Shown: positions 9,037 to 16,671, counted from the first letter of the stretch. The stretch: DNA of 38,140 nt from an uncultured Prevotella sp. (GCA_900315835.1 ONAR01000025.1:1-38140); one strand, 5' to 3'. Translations and numbers: made by a program. The notes: generated from the letters alone by a model not told the origin.

Positions 9037-10496
9037 TCAACTTCAAGCTCATCTACAAAGTCATCGGTGCCCTGCTCTTTCAGGAAGCCTTCATGATGTG
9101 CCTCTGCATGGCGATGGCGCTGGGCTATAAAGAGGAGGATGCGTTGCCATTCATGGGGTCGATAGTCGTGACGACGTTCTTCGGCTTCATGTTCAAATAC
9201 TTTGGCCGCAAAGCCGACAACCGACTGTCGCGGCGCGACTCCTATCTGCTGGTCACGCTCATCTGGGTGGTGTTCTCGCTCTTCGGCACGCTGCCGTTTA
9301 TGTTGGGCGGTTACATCAACAACTTCACCGACGCCTACTTCGAGTCGATGTCGGGCTTCACCACGACCGGCGCCACCATCATCGACGATGTGGAGTCGCT
9401 GCCTCACGCCATCCTTTTCTGGCGCTCGCTCACCCAGTGGGTCGGAGGTTTGGGCATCGTGTTCACCACCATCGCCCTCATCCCCTCCATCGCACGGGGC
9501 AGCGGCAGCACACGCGTGTTCGCCGCCGAGGCCACCGGACCTCTGAAGTCAAAGCTCCATCCAAGGCTCTCAACCAACGTCAGGTGGATATGGCTTGTCT
9601 ATCTCACCATCACCCTGGCCTGCATGGGAAGCTACATGATTTTCGGTATGAACTGGTTTGAGGCCATCAACTACAGCATGTCCACAACGGCCACCGGTGG
9701 CTTCGGTATTACCAACAACAGCACCGAATACTTCAAATCGCCCGCTCTGGAATACGTCACCGTGTTCTTCTGCTTTATCTCCGGTGTCAACTTCACACTG
9801 ATGTACTCTTCGGTGGTGAAAGGAAAGATAAAGATAATGCTCAAGGACTCAGAGTTCCGCTTCTACTGTATCATAGTGGGCATCGCCACCTTATTTATTA
9901 TGTTTGAGCTGTTGCTGCGCAACCACTACGATCTGGAACACGCTTTCCGCTCGGCCATCTTCCAGGTGGTGTCGTTCATCACCACCACCGGACTGTTCAA
10001 CGACGACGCCGGTCTGTGGCCCCACGTCACCTGGGTGGTGCTGGCGCTGTGCATGTTCATAGGCGCCTGCTCGGGCAGTACGAGTGGTGGCATCAAATGC
10101 GTCAGAGGCGTCATGCTCTTCAAGACGCTCATCAACGAGCTCACCCAGCGCCTCCACCCCAATGCCGTGCTGCCGCTGCGCGTGAGCGGTGTCAATGTGC
10201 CCGACCGTCAGCGTGTCTCGCTGTTGGCGTTTATCACGGCCTATTTCCTGCTTATCTTCATCATGTCGTTTGTCCTCATCGCGGCGGGCATCGACAACAC
10301 CAACTCCATCACCATCTGCCTGAGCAGTCTGGGCAACGTTGGCCCGACACTCGGCCTTGAGATTGGCCCAACGATGTCGTGGTCGTCACTTCCCGCCTTT
10401 GTGAAGTGGCTCTGCTCACTCATGATGCTCATCGGCCGTCTTGAGATTTTCAGCGTCATCATCGTCCTCACCCCGTCGTTCTGGACGAAGAACTAA
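9033..10496 (+). CDS. trkH: Trk potassium channel/transporter subunit TrkH
   Basis: 487 residues, strongly hydrophobic, typical length for TrkH/TrkG. The first selectivity-filter loop is visible as SGFTTTGAT near residue 107, and further pore-like loops include STTATGGFG, TTTGLFNDD and SSLGNVGPTLG; the SGSTSGGIK segment follows the third. Translation starts with GTG at 9033, overlapping the trkA stop by three bases. It is the last gene of the dxs-trkA-trkH group. Four bases after its stop codon the DNA becomes wholly repetitive up to the stop codon of the convergent recA gene. Confidence 0.95.
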   Translation: MINFKLIYKVIGALLFQEAFMMCLCMAMALGYKEEDALPFMGSIVVTTFFGFMFKYFGRKADNRLSRRDSYLLVTLIWVVFSLFGTLPFMLGGYINNFTDAYFESMSGFTTTGATIIDDVESLPHAILFWRSLTQWVGGLGIVFTTIALIPSIARGSGSTRVFAAEATGPLKSKLHPRLSTNVRWIWLVYLTITLACMGSYMIFGMNWFEAINYSMSTTATGGFGITNNSTEYFKSPALEYVTVFFCFISGVNFTLMYSSVVKGKIKIMLKDSEFRFYCIIVGIATLFIMFELLLRNHYDLEHAFRSAIFQVVSFITTTGLFNDDAGLWPHVTWVVLALCMFIGACSGSTSGGIKCVRGVMLFKTLINELTQRLHPNAVLPLRVSGVNVPDRQRVSLLAFITAYFLLIFIMSFVLIAAGIDNTNSITICLSSLGNVGPTLGLEIGPTMSWSSLPAFVKWLCSLMMLIGRLEIFSVIIVLTPSFWTKN

Positions 10497-10500
10497 GAAG

Positions 10501-10560
10501 CCTCACCCCCTACAGCCTCACCCCCTACAGCCTCACCCCCTACAGCCTCACCCCCTACAG
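10501..10560. repeat. Tandem 15-bp repeat, four copies
   Basis: CCTCACCCCCTACAG is repeated four times without error. A fifth partial copy (CCTCACCCCC) merges into the GC-rich inverted repeat that follows. The array starts four bases after the trkH stop. Confidence 0.95.
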
Positions 10561-10613
10561 CCTCACCCCCAGCCCCTCCCCAAAGGGGAGGGGAGTAGTA
10601 TGCCGAGATGGCG

Positions 10614-10745
10614 GATTGGGGTTGCCGAGGGGATAGATTGGGATTGCCGAAGGGATAGATTGGGATTGCCGAAGGGATAGATTGGGGTTGCCGAGGGGAT
10701 AGATTGGGGTTGCCGAGGGGATAGATTGGGATTGCCAAGGGGATA
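10614..10745. repeat. Tandem 22-bp repeat, six copies
   Basis: Six copies start at 10614, 10636, 10658, 10680, 10702 and 10724, of the form GATTGGGRTTGCCGARGGG followed by ATA. Variation is limited to a few A/G positions. Confidence 0.95.
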
Positions 10746-10762
10746 GTAAAAGCCTTACGATC

Positions 10763-10828
10763 AAAATAGATTACCTCCGATAGTAAAATAGATTACCTCC
10801 GATAGTAAAATAGATTACCCCCGATAGG
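10763..10828. repeat. Tandem 22-bp repeat, three copies (unrelated sequence)
   Basis: Three copies start at 10763, 10785 and 10807, of the form AAAATAGATTACCTCCGATA plus two bases. The sequence differs from the preceding array but the period is the same. Confidence 0.93.
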
Positions 10829-10864
10829 GTTGCGAAAACAAATCCTGTCGGGGGCATTTCGTGT

Positions 10865-11019
10865 AGTGTAGTGGCCGGTCTTGTGCCGGCCACCAGCCGC
10901 CGGTATAGTACCAGCCGCCGGTATAGTACCAGCCGCCGGTATAGCACCAACCTTTTATTATTCGGGACTGGGTAATTACGTATGCAGTTGGTGGCCGGCA
11001 CAAGACCGGCCACTACACT
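10865..11019. repeat. 155-bp element with 30-bp perfect terminal inverted repeats
   Basis: Ends 10865-10894 and 10990-11019 are exact reverse complements. Each end contains its own palindrome, GTGGCCGG-N7-CCGGCCAC (10871-10893 and 10991-11013). The interior holds the 18-bp array. The element matches the one at 16194-16348 in ends and in total length. It encodes nothing, resembling a miniature inverted-repeat element; mobility is not shown. Confidence 0.85.
10893..10946. repeat. Tandem 18-bp repeat, three copies
   Basis: CCAGCCGCCGGTATAGTA occurs at 10893, 10911 and 10929 (last copy ends GCA). The array lies inside the 155-bp element and its first copy overlaps the inner edge of the left terminal repeat. 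Confidence 0.93.
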
Positions 11020-11064
11020 GGCATCTTACTCCCCTCCCCTTTGGGGAGGGGCTGGGGGTGAGGC

Positions 11065-12114
11065 CTACCCCTCGCTCTCCTTAATCTTATCCATGACCTG
11101 CTTCTCAATCTCGCTGCAAAGTTCGGGATTGTCGCGAAGCAGGGCAAGGGTGGCATCACGGCCCTGGGCCAGCTTCGAACCGTTGTAGCTGAACCAACTG
11201 CCGCTCTTATTGATAATGTCGAAATCGACGCCAAGGTCGAGCAACTCGCCCACCTTGTTGATGCCGACGCCGAATAGGATGTCGAACTCGGCCTTGCGGA
11301 AGGGAGGCGCCACCTTATTCTTCACCACCTTCACGCGCACGTGGTTACCGATGACGTTGTCGCCATCCTTCAGACTCGTCACCCGGCGGATGTCGAGACG
11401 CACGCTGGCGTAGAATTTCAAGGCATTACCGCCCGTGGTGGTCTCGGGGTTGCCAAACATCACACCAATCTTCTCACGCAGCTGGTTGATGAAGATGCAG
11501 CAGGTGTTGGTCTTGGAGATGGTGCCGGTGAGCTTACGCAGGGCCTGACTCATCAGTCGCGCCTGCAAGCCGACAGCCGAGTCACCCATGTCGCCCTCAA
11601 TCTCCTTCTTCGGCGTGAGGGCAGCCACAGAGTCGACGACGAGGATGTCGACGGCCGAACTGCTGATGAGCTGGTCGGCAATTTGCAGGGCCTGCTCACC
11701 GTTGTCGGGCTGTGAGATCCAGAGGTTGTCGACGTCGACGCCCAACTTCTCGGCATAGAAGCGGTCGAAGGCATGCTCAGCGTCGATGAATGCCGCAATG
11801 CCGCCCTGCTTCTGTGCCTCGGCGATGGCATGGATGGCCAGCGTGGTCTTACCCGACGACTCAGGACCGAAGATCTCGATAATCCTGCCGCGGGGATAAC
11901 CACCGACGCCGAGGGCCACGTCGAGACCGATGGAGCCGGTCGGGATGACATCCACGTTCTCCACCTTCTCGTCGCCCATCCGCATGATGGAGCCCTTGCC
12001 GAAGTCCTTTTCTATCTTGCTCATGGCAGCCTGCAGCGCTTTCAGTTTAGCCTGCTTCTCTGCCTGCTGACGGTCCGCCTGCTCGGCGGCCATTTGCTCT
12101 TCTGTTTTTGCCAT
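11065..12114 (-). CDS. recA: Recombinase A
   Basis: 349 residues, normal RecA length. RecA forms filaments on single-stranded DNA and drives strand exchange and the SOS response. The Walker A motif GPESSGKTT spans residues 83-91; [15 protein letters not shown], the [12 protein letters not shown] loop and [17 protein letters not shown] are also typical. The first 20 or so residues are rich in Gln, Ala and Lys, a variable leader. The start lies 17 bp after the stop of the carboxynorspermidine dehydrogenase gene, with no promoter box between, so recA is probably read from the upstream promoter near 14060. I saw no LexA-like site. Its stop codon touches the GC-rich inverted repeat. Confidence 0.98.
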   Translation of the reverse strand: MAKTEEQMAAEQADRQQAEKQAKLKALQAAMSKIEKDFGKGSIMRMGDEKVENVDVIPTGSIGLDVALGVGGYPRGRIIEIFGPESSGKTTLAIHAIAEAQKQGGIAAFIDAEHAFDRFYAEKLGVDVDNLWISQPDNGEQALQIADQLISSSAVDILVVDSVAALTPKKEIEGDMGDSAVGLQARLMSQALRKLTGTISKTNTCCIFINQLREKIGVMFGNPETTTGGNALKFYASVRLDIRRVTSLKDGDNVIGNHVRVKVVKNKVAPPFRKAEFDILFGVGINKVGELLDLGVDFDIINKSGSWFSYNGSKLAQGRDATLALLRDNPELCSEIEKQVMDKIKESEG

Positions 12115-12131
12115 AAATATATTGTAATGAA

Positions 12132-13379
12132 TTAAATGCCAAACTCAATGTCCTTGTCGAACTCCTCATGCCAGGGCAGCCCCTGCTGGGCAAGCGTCTG
12201 CAGGAACGGATCGGGGTCGAACTCCTCGACGTTGTACACACCGGGCTTCTTCCAGATGCCCTTGAGGAACATCAGCGCACCCGTCATGGCCGGTACGCCG
12301 GTGGTATAGCTCACGCCCTGCATGCCCGTCTCATGATAGGCATCCTGGTGACGGCAGTTGTTGTAAATGTAATAAGTGTGCTCGCGCCCTGCTTTCACGC
12401 CACGGATGCGGCAGCCAATCGATGTCTCGCCGTCGTAGTTCTCGCCGAGGTCCTGCGGATTGGGCAGCACGGCCTTGAGGAACTGCAGGGGCACGATGCT
12501 CACCTTCACCGTCTTCGTCGGGTCGTCGGCAAGCGGTGCCTCATAGGTGATGGGGTCGATACGGCCCATGCCCGTGTCCTCGATGACGCGCAGATGGGTG
12601 AGATACTCCTGACCAAAGGTCATCCAGAAGCGGCCGCGCTTGATGGTGGGATAGTGCTTGACGAGGCTCTCGAGCTCCTCGTGATGCATCAGATAGCTGT
12701 CGCGGGGACCTATGTTGGGGTAGTTGAGGTCGCGGTGGATGGACAGCGGAGCCGTCTCAATCCATTTGCCGTCCTCATAATACAGGCCTTTCTGCGTAAT
12801 CTCGCGGATATTGATCTCGGGGTTGAAATTGGTGGCGAAAGCCTTATGATGGTTGCCGGCGTTGCAGTCGACGATGTCGAGATATTCTATCTTGTCAAAA
12901 TAATGCTTGGCGGCATAAGCCGTGAAGGCCTGACTCACGCCCGGGTCGAAGCCACAACCGAGGATGGCGGTCAGTCCGGCAGCCTTGAAGCGGTCGTGAT
13001 AAGCCCACTGCCAGCTGTATTCGAAGTGGGCCTCGTCCTTCGGCTCATAGTTGGCCGTATCGAGGTAGTTGCAGCCGCAGGCCAGACAGGCATCCATGAT
13101 GGTGAGGTCCTGATAAGGCAGGGCCAGGTTGATGACCAGGTCGGGCCGGTAACTCGTGAACAACTTCTTCAGTTGCTCCACATCGTCGGCATCCACCTCG
13201 GCCGTCTCAATGGGCATGTTATAACCCTTGCGGTGGATGGACTCCACCAGTCGGTCACATTTCTCTTTATGGTGGCTGGCAATCATCAGACTGTCAAATT
13301 CGCCCTGGTTCATCGCAATCTTGAACGCGCAAACCGTAGCTACGCCACCGGCGCCAATCATCAAAACTCTTCTACTCAT
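12132..13379 (-). CDS. Carboxynorspermidine dehydrogenase (saccharopine dehydrogenase family)
   Basis: 415 residues. The N-terminal Rossmann motif [10 protein letters not shown] (residues 7-16) and the long C-terminal substrate domain fit the saccharopine dehydrogenase family. Segments such as [24 protein letters not shown] (in part), [12 protein letters not shown] and [20 protein letters not shown] fit the carboxynorspermidine dehydrogenase branch better than lysine-pathway enzymes. That enzyme reductively couples aspartate semialdehyde with a diamine to make carboxy(nor)spermidine, the route to spermidine used by Bacteroides and Campylobacter. The partner decarboxylase (nspC) is not in this window. 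The gene lies between an unknown protein (37 bp upstream) and recA (17 bp downstream), probably in one transcript. Family call is strong; exact substrate is inferred. Confidence 0.87.
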   Translation of the reverse strand: MSRRVLMIGAGGVATVCAFKIAMNQGEFDSLMIASHHKEKCDRLVESIHRKGYNMPIETAEVDADDVEQLKKLFTSYRPDLVINLALPYQDLTIMDACLACGCNYLDTANYEPKDEAHFEYSWQWAYHDRFKAAGLTAILGCGFDPGVSQAFTAYAAKHYFDKIEYLDIVDCNAGNHHKAFATNFNPEINIREITQKGLYYEDGKWIETAPLSIHRDLNYPNIGPRDSYLMHHEELESLVKHYPTIKRGRFWMTFGQEYLTHLRVIEDTGMGRIDPITYEAPLADDPTKTVKVSIVPLQFLKAVLPNPQDLGENYDGETSIGCRIRGVKAGREHTYYIYNNCRHQDAYHETGMQGVSYTTGVPAMTGALMFLKGIWKKPGVYNVEEFDPDPFLQTLAQQGLPWHEEFDKDIEFGI

Positions 13380-13416
13380 TGTAAATCAAATGCTTTAAGT
13401 TTATAGATATAGGTAA

Positions 13417-14055
13417 TTACTTATTATTCAGTTCCTCAGCCCTGATACCCAAGGCGTTCATCACGGAATAGCCGAGAATCTCCTGGCGGAAGTTGCCGCC
13501 CGGCAGGGGCTGCATGGCGAACACGGTGATGCGCTGGTCGGTATCGCTGTCGCGCAGCACCGACTGCACCTCGTCGTAGAGCGTGCCCTGCTCGGCATTG
13601 GGGATAATCATCAGGCGCTTCACCTCATTGTGGCTCAGCACCAGACGTATGGCGTCGAGGATATAGTCGTCCTTGCCCACGACGTCGCCCACCGGCACCG
13701 AGTTGACCAGAAACTCGCCTAAATGCTCGTCGGCAAAGGCCTGCGCGTTGAGCTCGGTGTCATACACCGACGGCTGGAAGTTCTCCATCTGCGGATTGGC
13801 CTTCTCGTGGACGAGCAACAGCTGCGTCTCGTGGTCCTTGCCGTCGTCGCGCAGACCGCCGTCGAGGGCAATATCCACTGCCCACTGACTCATGTCGGCC
13901 TTGGGAATGCGGCGGTCCAGCATGCGTTCAAACTGCACGCTGAGCTGGAAGGCAACGTAATCAACATAGTCGGCGTCGGCGAGGATGATGTTCTCGCTGA
14001 GCCTGACCTTTGACGTATCCGAGAGATTGGCGATATCCGCTATATTGAATTCCAT
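13417..14055 (-). CDS. Unknown conserved protein (possibly DUF6621)
   Basis: 212 residues, soluble, acidic, with no signal peptide or membrane helix. I do not recognise a function. Features seen: an N-terminal MEFNIADIANLSDTS segment, VDYVAFQLSVQFERML near residue 32, and a C-terminal GYSVMNALGIRAEELN. It resembles a Bacteroidales-specific domain of unknown function that I recall as DUF6621, without certainty. It is the first gene of a likely operon with carboxynorspermidine dehydrogenase and recA. The -7 box TATCTTTG ends only four bases before its ATG, so the mRNA may be leaderless. The start is supported by that promoter position, since any upstream start would lie ahead of transcription. 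Confidence 0.7.
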   Translation of the reverse strand: MEFNIADIANLSDTSKVRLSENIILADADYVDYVAFQLSVQFERMLDRRIPKADMSQWAVDIALDGGLRDDGKDHETQLLLVHEKANPQMENFQPSVYDTELNAQAFADEHLGEFLVNSVPVGDVVGKDDYILDAIRLVLSHNEVKRLMIIPNAEQGTLYDEVQSVLRDSDTDQRITVFAMQPLPGGNFRQEILGYSVMNALGIRAEELNNK

Positions 14056-14059
14056 AATG

Positions 14060-14067
14060 CAAAGATA
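14060..14067 (-). promoter_or_regulatory. Predicted -7 box directly before the start codon at 14055
   Basis: Minus-strand TATCTTTG matches TAnnTTTG in full. Only four bases separate its last G from the ATG, predicting a transcript with almost no 5' leader. No convincing TTTG lies 19-21 bp upstream. Confidence 0.5.
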
Positions 14068-14112
14068 ACGTTTTATTCACAAAATCAGCCCCATAAAACG
14101 ATAATTTTTAAT

Positions 14113-14120
14113 TACCTTTG
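14113..14120 (+). promoter_or_regulatory. Predicted -7 box for nhaD
   Basis: TACCTTTG matches TAnnTTTG in full, 45 bp before the nhaD ATG and divergent to the promoter at 14060-14067. No clear upstream TTTG. Confidence 0.5.
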
Positions 14121-14165
14121 CACCAACAATCATAAATGGACACATAATTAGTAGATCAATAACAG

Positions 14166-15569
14166 ATGTCAACACTTTCAATTGCCATTATCATCGTTTT
14201 CATCATCGGCTACCTGTTTATAGCCCTCGAAAGCGTGACTAAAGTCAACAAGGCCGCCGTAGCCTTGCTTATGTTTGTCGTGGTGTGGTCGCTCTACATG
14301 ATTGACCCCGGCTACTTCGTCCAGTTGGTCCACCCGCAGTTTATGGATATCCTCAAGCTTGAGCACCCTGAACTCGGCAGCTCGGCCGATGCGGTGCTCA
14401 CGTTTGTCACCGACGTCATCCAGAACCATTTGGGCGACACCGGCACTACGCTGTTCTTCCTGATGGGCGCCATGACCATCGTGGAGGTGGTCGACCAGCA
14501 CGGAGGCTTCGACTGGGTGCGCCGCGTGATGCACACCAAGAGCAAGCGCGCACTGCTGTGGCGCATCGCCTTCATGACGTTCATTCTGTCGGCCATCCTC
14601 GACAACATGACGACGTCGATTGTCATGATTATGATTCTGCGCAAACTGGTGCCCGACCACAAGGACCGCATCATCTATGCGGCACTGGTCATCATTGCGG
14701 CCAACTCGGGTGGCGCCTTCTCGCCCATCGGCGATGTGACGACCATTATGCTTTGGAACAAGGGCCTCATCACGGCGCTCGGCGTCATCAGTGAGATCAC
14801 CATTCCCTCGCTCGTCTCGATGGTGGTGCCTGCACTCATCCTGCAGCTTGGCCTGAAGGGCAGCCTCGACAACGATGTCAAGCCTGAGGAGACGGCCAGT
14901 GCCAGCGAGGACTTCTCCGAACTGCAGCGTAAGGTTGTGTTTTGGGTAGGTGTCGGTGGTCTGATCTTCGTGCCTATCTTTAAGAGCATCACCCATCTGC
15001 CGCCGTTTGTTGGCATCCTGCTCGTACTGAGCTTGTTGTGGATTGTGACCGAGGTGTTCTACCGTCGCCTCCGCCGCCAGCATGCCACCATGCAGAAGCG
15101 TGTGGTCAACCTCATCCGCAACATCGACATGAGCACCATCCTCTTCTTCCTCGGCATCCTGATGTCGGTGGCCTGTCTCTCTGAGATTGGTGCCCTCACG
15201 GCAATGGGCAAGGGACTCAACATCGCGTTCAACGGCAACCACTTCATGGTGACGGGCATCATCGGTGTGCTGTCGAGCATCATCGACAACGTGCCTCTCG
15301 TGGCCGGATGCATGGGTATGTACCCCGTTGCCGCTGTCGGTGACTTCGCTGTCGACGGCATCTTCTGGCAGCTGTTGGCTTACTGCGCCGGCGTGGGTGG
15401 TTCGCTGCTCATCATCGGTTCTGCCGCCGGCGTGGTGGTGATGGGACTGGAGAAGATTACCTTCGGCTGGTACATGAAGCATGTCTCGTGGATTGCCTTT
15501 GCAGGTTACCTCGCTGGCATCCTCTGCTACTACGTCATGCGTGAGTTCATCTTCACCACGCCGCTCTAA
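14166..15569 (+). CDS. nhaD: Sodium/proton antiporter, NhaD family
   Basis: 467 residues, almost entirely hydrophobic with about 11-13 membrane segments, an ion-transporter-superfamily layout. Features typical of NhaD include the DNMTTSIVMIMILRKLVP segment near residue 143, ANSGGAFSPIGDVTTIMLWNKG near 180, SIIDNVPLVAGCMGMYP near 378 and a glycine-rich GGSLLIIGSAAGVV close to the end. It should exchange sodium or lithium for protons across the inner membrane and help with salt and pH balance. It is a single-gene unit, with its own promoter at 14113 and a strong terminator at 15595-15640. Confidence 0.92.
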   Translation: MSTLSIAIIIVFIIGYLFIALESVTKVNKAAVALLMFVVVWSLYMIDPGYFVQLVHPQFMDILKLEHPELGSSADAVLTFVTDVIQNHLGDTGTTLFFLMGAMTIVEVVDQHGGFDWVRRVMHTKSKRALLWRIAFMTFILSAILDNMTTSIVMIMILRKLVPDHKDRIIYAALVIIAANSGGAFSPIGDVTTIMLWNKGLITALGVISEITIPSLVSMVVPALILQLGLKGSLDNDVKPEETASASEDFSELQRKVVFWVGVGGLIFVPIFKSITHLPPFVGILLVLSLLWIVTEVFYRRLRRQHATMQKRVVNLIRNIDMSTILFFLGILMSVACLSEIGALTAMGKGLNIAFNGNHFMVTGIIGVLSSIIDNVPLVAGCMGMYPVAAVGDFAVDGIFWQLLAYCAGVGGSLLIIGSAAGVVVMGLEKITFGWYMKHVSWIAFAGYLAGILCYYVMREFIFTTPL

Positions 15570-15594
15570 GGCTGGTCGCTGAACCATAAGCTAC

Positions 15595-15640
15595 AATAAC
15601 CGCTGCACGCCATCGCCCGGGTGCAGCGGTTATTTGTTTA
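15595..15640 (+). terminator. Rho-independent terminator after nhaD
   Basis: A perfect 14-bp stem, AATAACCGCTGCAC (15595-15608) pairing with 15621-15634, encloses a 12-base loop and is followed by a T-rich stretch (TATTTGTTTAT). Confidence 0.85.
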
Positions 15641-15770
15641 TGCACCTTGCCAACGTTGTTTGTGGTTACGCTTGCCGACGTTGCTCACGGTTACGCTTGC
15701 CAAACGCGGATTTTGGCAAGCCCGAAAGCCCCGTTTTCTCAACTCCCTCCAGGAGAATTTTGATAAAATA
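15641..15770. other. Imperfect short repeats between nhaD terminator and repeat module
   Basis: The words GGTTACGCTTGCC and ACGTTG recur two to three times between 15643 and 15705. No gene is supported; short open frames here show no family likeness. Confidence 0.5.
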
Positions 15771-15907
15771 TATTACCGCAATTACCGCGCCACCTTTTCT
15801 CGTTGATAATAAGGGTGTTAGGTGAGGTAATATGCCTCATACATTACTGCAACATTACCGCAAACATTACCGCAAATGAGCGAAAAGTGAGAAAAGAAGG
15901 GCTTTTT
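15771..15907. repeat. Left inverted arm of GCGGTAAT repeat module
   Basis: Contains ATTACCGC-type words: two at the outer edge (15773-15788) and three inside (15843-15874). The core 15826-15878 is a near reverse complement of 16473-16526 in the right arm. The arm also carries an AAAAAAGCCC-type complement at its inner end, matching GGCTTTTT in the right arm. Confidence 0.8.
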
Positions 15908-15951
15908 TAGAAGTCCTGAAGTCAGAAGTCCTGAAGTCCAGTCAAATGCGT
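15908..15951. repeat. AAGTCC repeat fragment
   Basis: TAGAAGTCCTGAAGTC and a second GAAGTCCTGAAGTCCAGTCA belong to the same family as the blocks near 600, 29.9, 31.7 and 35.6 kb. Only one orientation is present here. Confidence 0.85.
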
Positions 15952-16018
15952 GTTAAACGGATGGCTGCTTTTAGGACTATAGTTACCCGTTCCTACCCTA
16001 ACTTTGATGGTTCAGTAG

Positions 16019-16037
16019 GACGCTGCTGTGCAGCGTC
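16019..16037. repeat. 19-bp hairpin repeat, copy 1
   Basis: GACGCTGCTGTGCAGCGTC is a perfect 8-bp stem with a TGT loop. Identical copies lie at 22470-22488 and 37638-37656. Here and in the third copy it heads the 22-bp array. Confidence 0.95.
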
Positions 16038-16065
16038 TCTATCTTCTCTATCGTCCCCTCGCTCA

Positions 16066-16171
16066 GCGATACCATAGCTATCGCATCGCGATACCATAGC
16101 TATCGAGTCGCGATACCATAGCTATCGCATCGCGATACCATAGCTATCGCACCGCGATACCATAGCTATCG
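16066..16171. repeat. 22-bp tandem array, five copies, of a hairpin unit
   Basis: GCGATACCATAGCTATCG occurs at 16066, 16088, 16110, 16132 and 16154, separated by variable 4-base linkers (CATC, AGTC, CATC, CACC). Each unit can fold, with CGATA pairing TATCG. The same unit recurs six times at 37668-37795. Confidence 0.97.
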
Positions 16172-16193
16172 CAGATGGAGCCTCACCGATGAC

Positions 16194-16348
16194 AGTGTAG
16201 TGGCCGGTCTTGTGCCGGCCACCAGCCGCAAACGTAAAGTTTAAACGATGCATCCACAATCGGAATCATCGTTAGGATTCATGGTAATTGCGTTTATGCT
16301 GATAATATACCGACGGCTGGTGGCCGGCACAAGACCGGCCACTACACT
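16194..16348. repeat. 155-bp element with 35-bp perfect terminal inverted repeats
   Basis: Ends 16194-16228 and 16314-16348 are exact reverse complements, starting AGTGTAGTGGCCGG. Each contains the inner palindrome GTGGCCGG-N7-CCGGCCAC. Total length equals the element at 10865-11019, while the interiors show little likeness. No coding capacity. It resembles a miniature inverted-repeat element, but target duplication is not evident. Confidence 0.87.
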
Positions 16349-16360
16349 ACTACCAAAATG

Positions 16361-16445
16361 CTCTTTCCCTCTCCTCTCGGGGGAGGGCCGGAGAATAGCT
16401 TCTGGTATTTCCCCCTCCCCTCGGGGGAGGGCCGGGGAGAGGCCT
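16361..16445. repeat. Two copies of a GC-rich hairpin
   Basis: CCTCTCGGGGGAGGGCCGG (near 16375) and CCCTCCCCTCGGGGGAGGG (near 16412) are diverged copies of one hairpin. A single copy lies at the matching place in the second module (37871-37891). Confidence 0.85.
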
Positions 16446-16462
16446 GAAGGGTGCTATGGGGC

Positions 16463-16583
16463 GGCTTTTTATCATTTTGCGGTAATGTTTGCGGTAATGT
16501 TGCGGTAATGTTTGGGCCATATTACCGCAACTTTAATGTTTGATATTCAGCGGGTTAGTAGCGTGCGGTAATAGCGGTAATAG
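16463..16583. repeat. Right arm of GCGGTAAT repeat module
   Basis: GCGGTAAT occurs at 16479, 16491 and 16502 and twice more at the outer edge (16565-16581). Core 16473-16526 pairs with the left arm near 15.83 kb, and the whole arm aligns with 37923-38041. Confidence 0.85.
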
Positions 16584-16616
16584 GAAAAGCAATAAATCGC
16601 AGGAGGGATAACGAAT

Positions 16617-16642
16617 AGGGGCGGACACAACGGTCCGCCCCT
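16617..16642 (-). terminator. Hairpin downstream of cysK
   Basis: AGGGGCGGAC (16617-16626) pairs exactly with GTCCGCCCCT (16633-16642) around a 6-base loop, 30 bp after the cysK stop on its strand. The following T-run is weak, so terminator activity is inferred. Confidence 0.6.
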
Positions 16643-16671
16643 ACGTAGGAAAATATCTGTTGAATCAGTGG

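Larger units (their letters stand above)
10560..11064. repeat. 38-bp perfect inverted repeat bracketing the trkH-recA spacer
   Basis: The left arm is 10560-10597 and the right arm 11027-11064; they are exact reverse complements. Each arm itself contains a hairpin, CCCCTCCCC-AAA-GGGGAGGGG. The right arm ends at the base adjoining the recA stop codon. Everything between the arms (429 bp) is tandem arrays or the 155-bp element. The hairpins could serve as bidirectional terminators for the convergent trkH and recA transcripts, though no clear T-runs follow. Confidence 0.93.

Noticed and set aside
12168-13406. Long plus-strand open frame of 412 codons
   Set aside because: Lies opposite the clear carboxynorspermidine dehydrogenase gene; its translation shows no known domain.
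14178-15587. Long minus-strand open frame opposite nhaD
   Set aside because: His- and Asp-rich translation without domains, an antisense shadow of a GC-rich membrane-protein gene.
16066-16171. CRISPR array
   Set aside because: Repeat units of 18 bp are separated by only four bases drawn from a few variants; there are no spacers of 30 bp and no cas genes.
16194-16348. Insertion sequence
   Set aside because: Perfect terminal repeats are present, but 155 bp cannot encode a transposase and no clear target duplication is visible; reported as a repeat element only.
16248-16508. 86-codon open frame in the repeat module
   Set aside because: Its translation is made of repeat text (AGTRPATT, FAVMFAVM), so it is not a credible gene.
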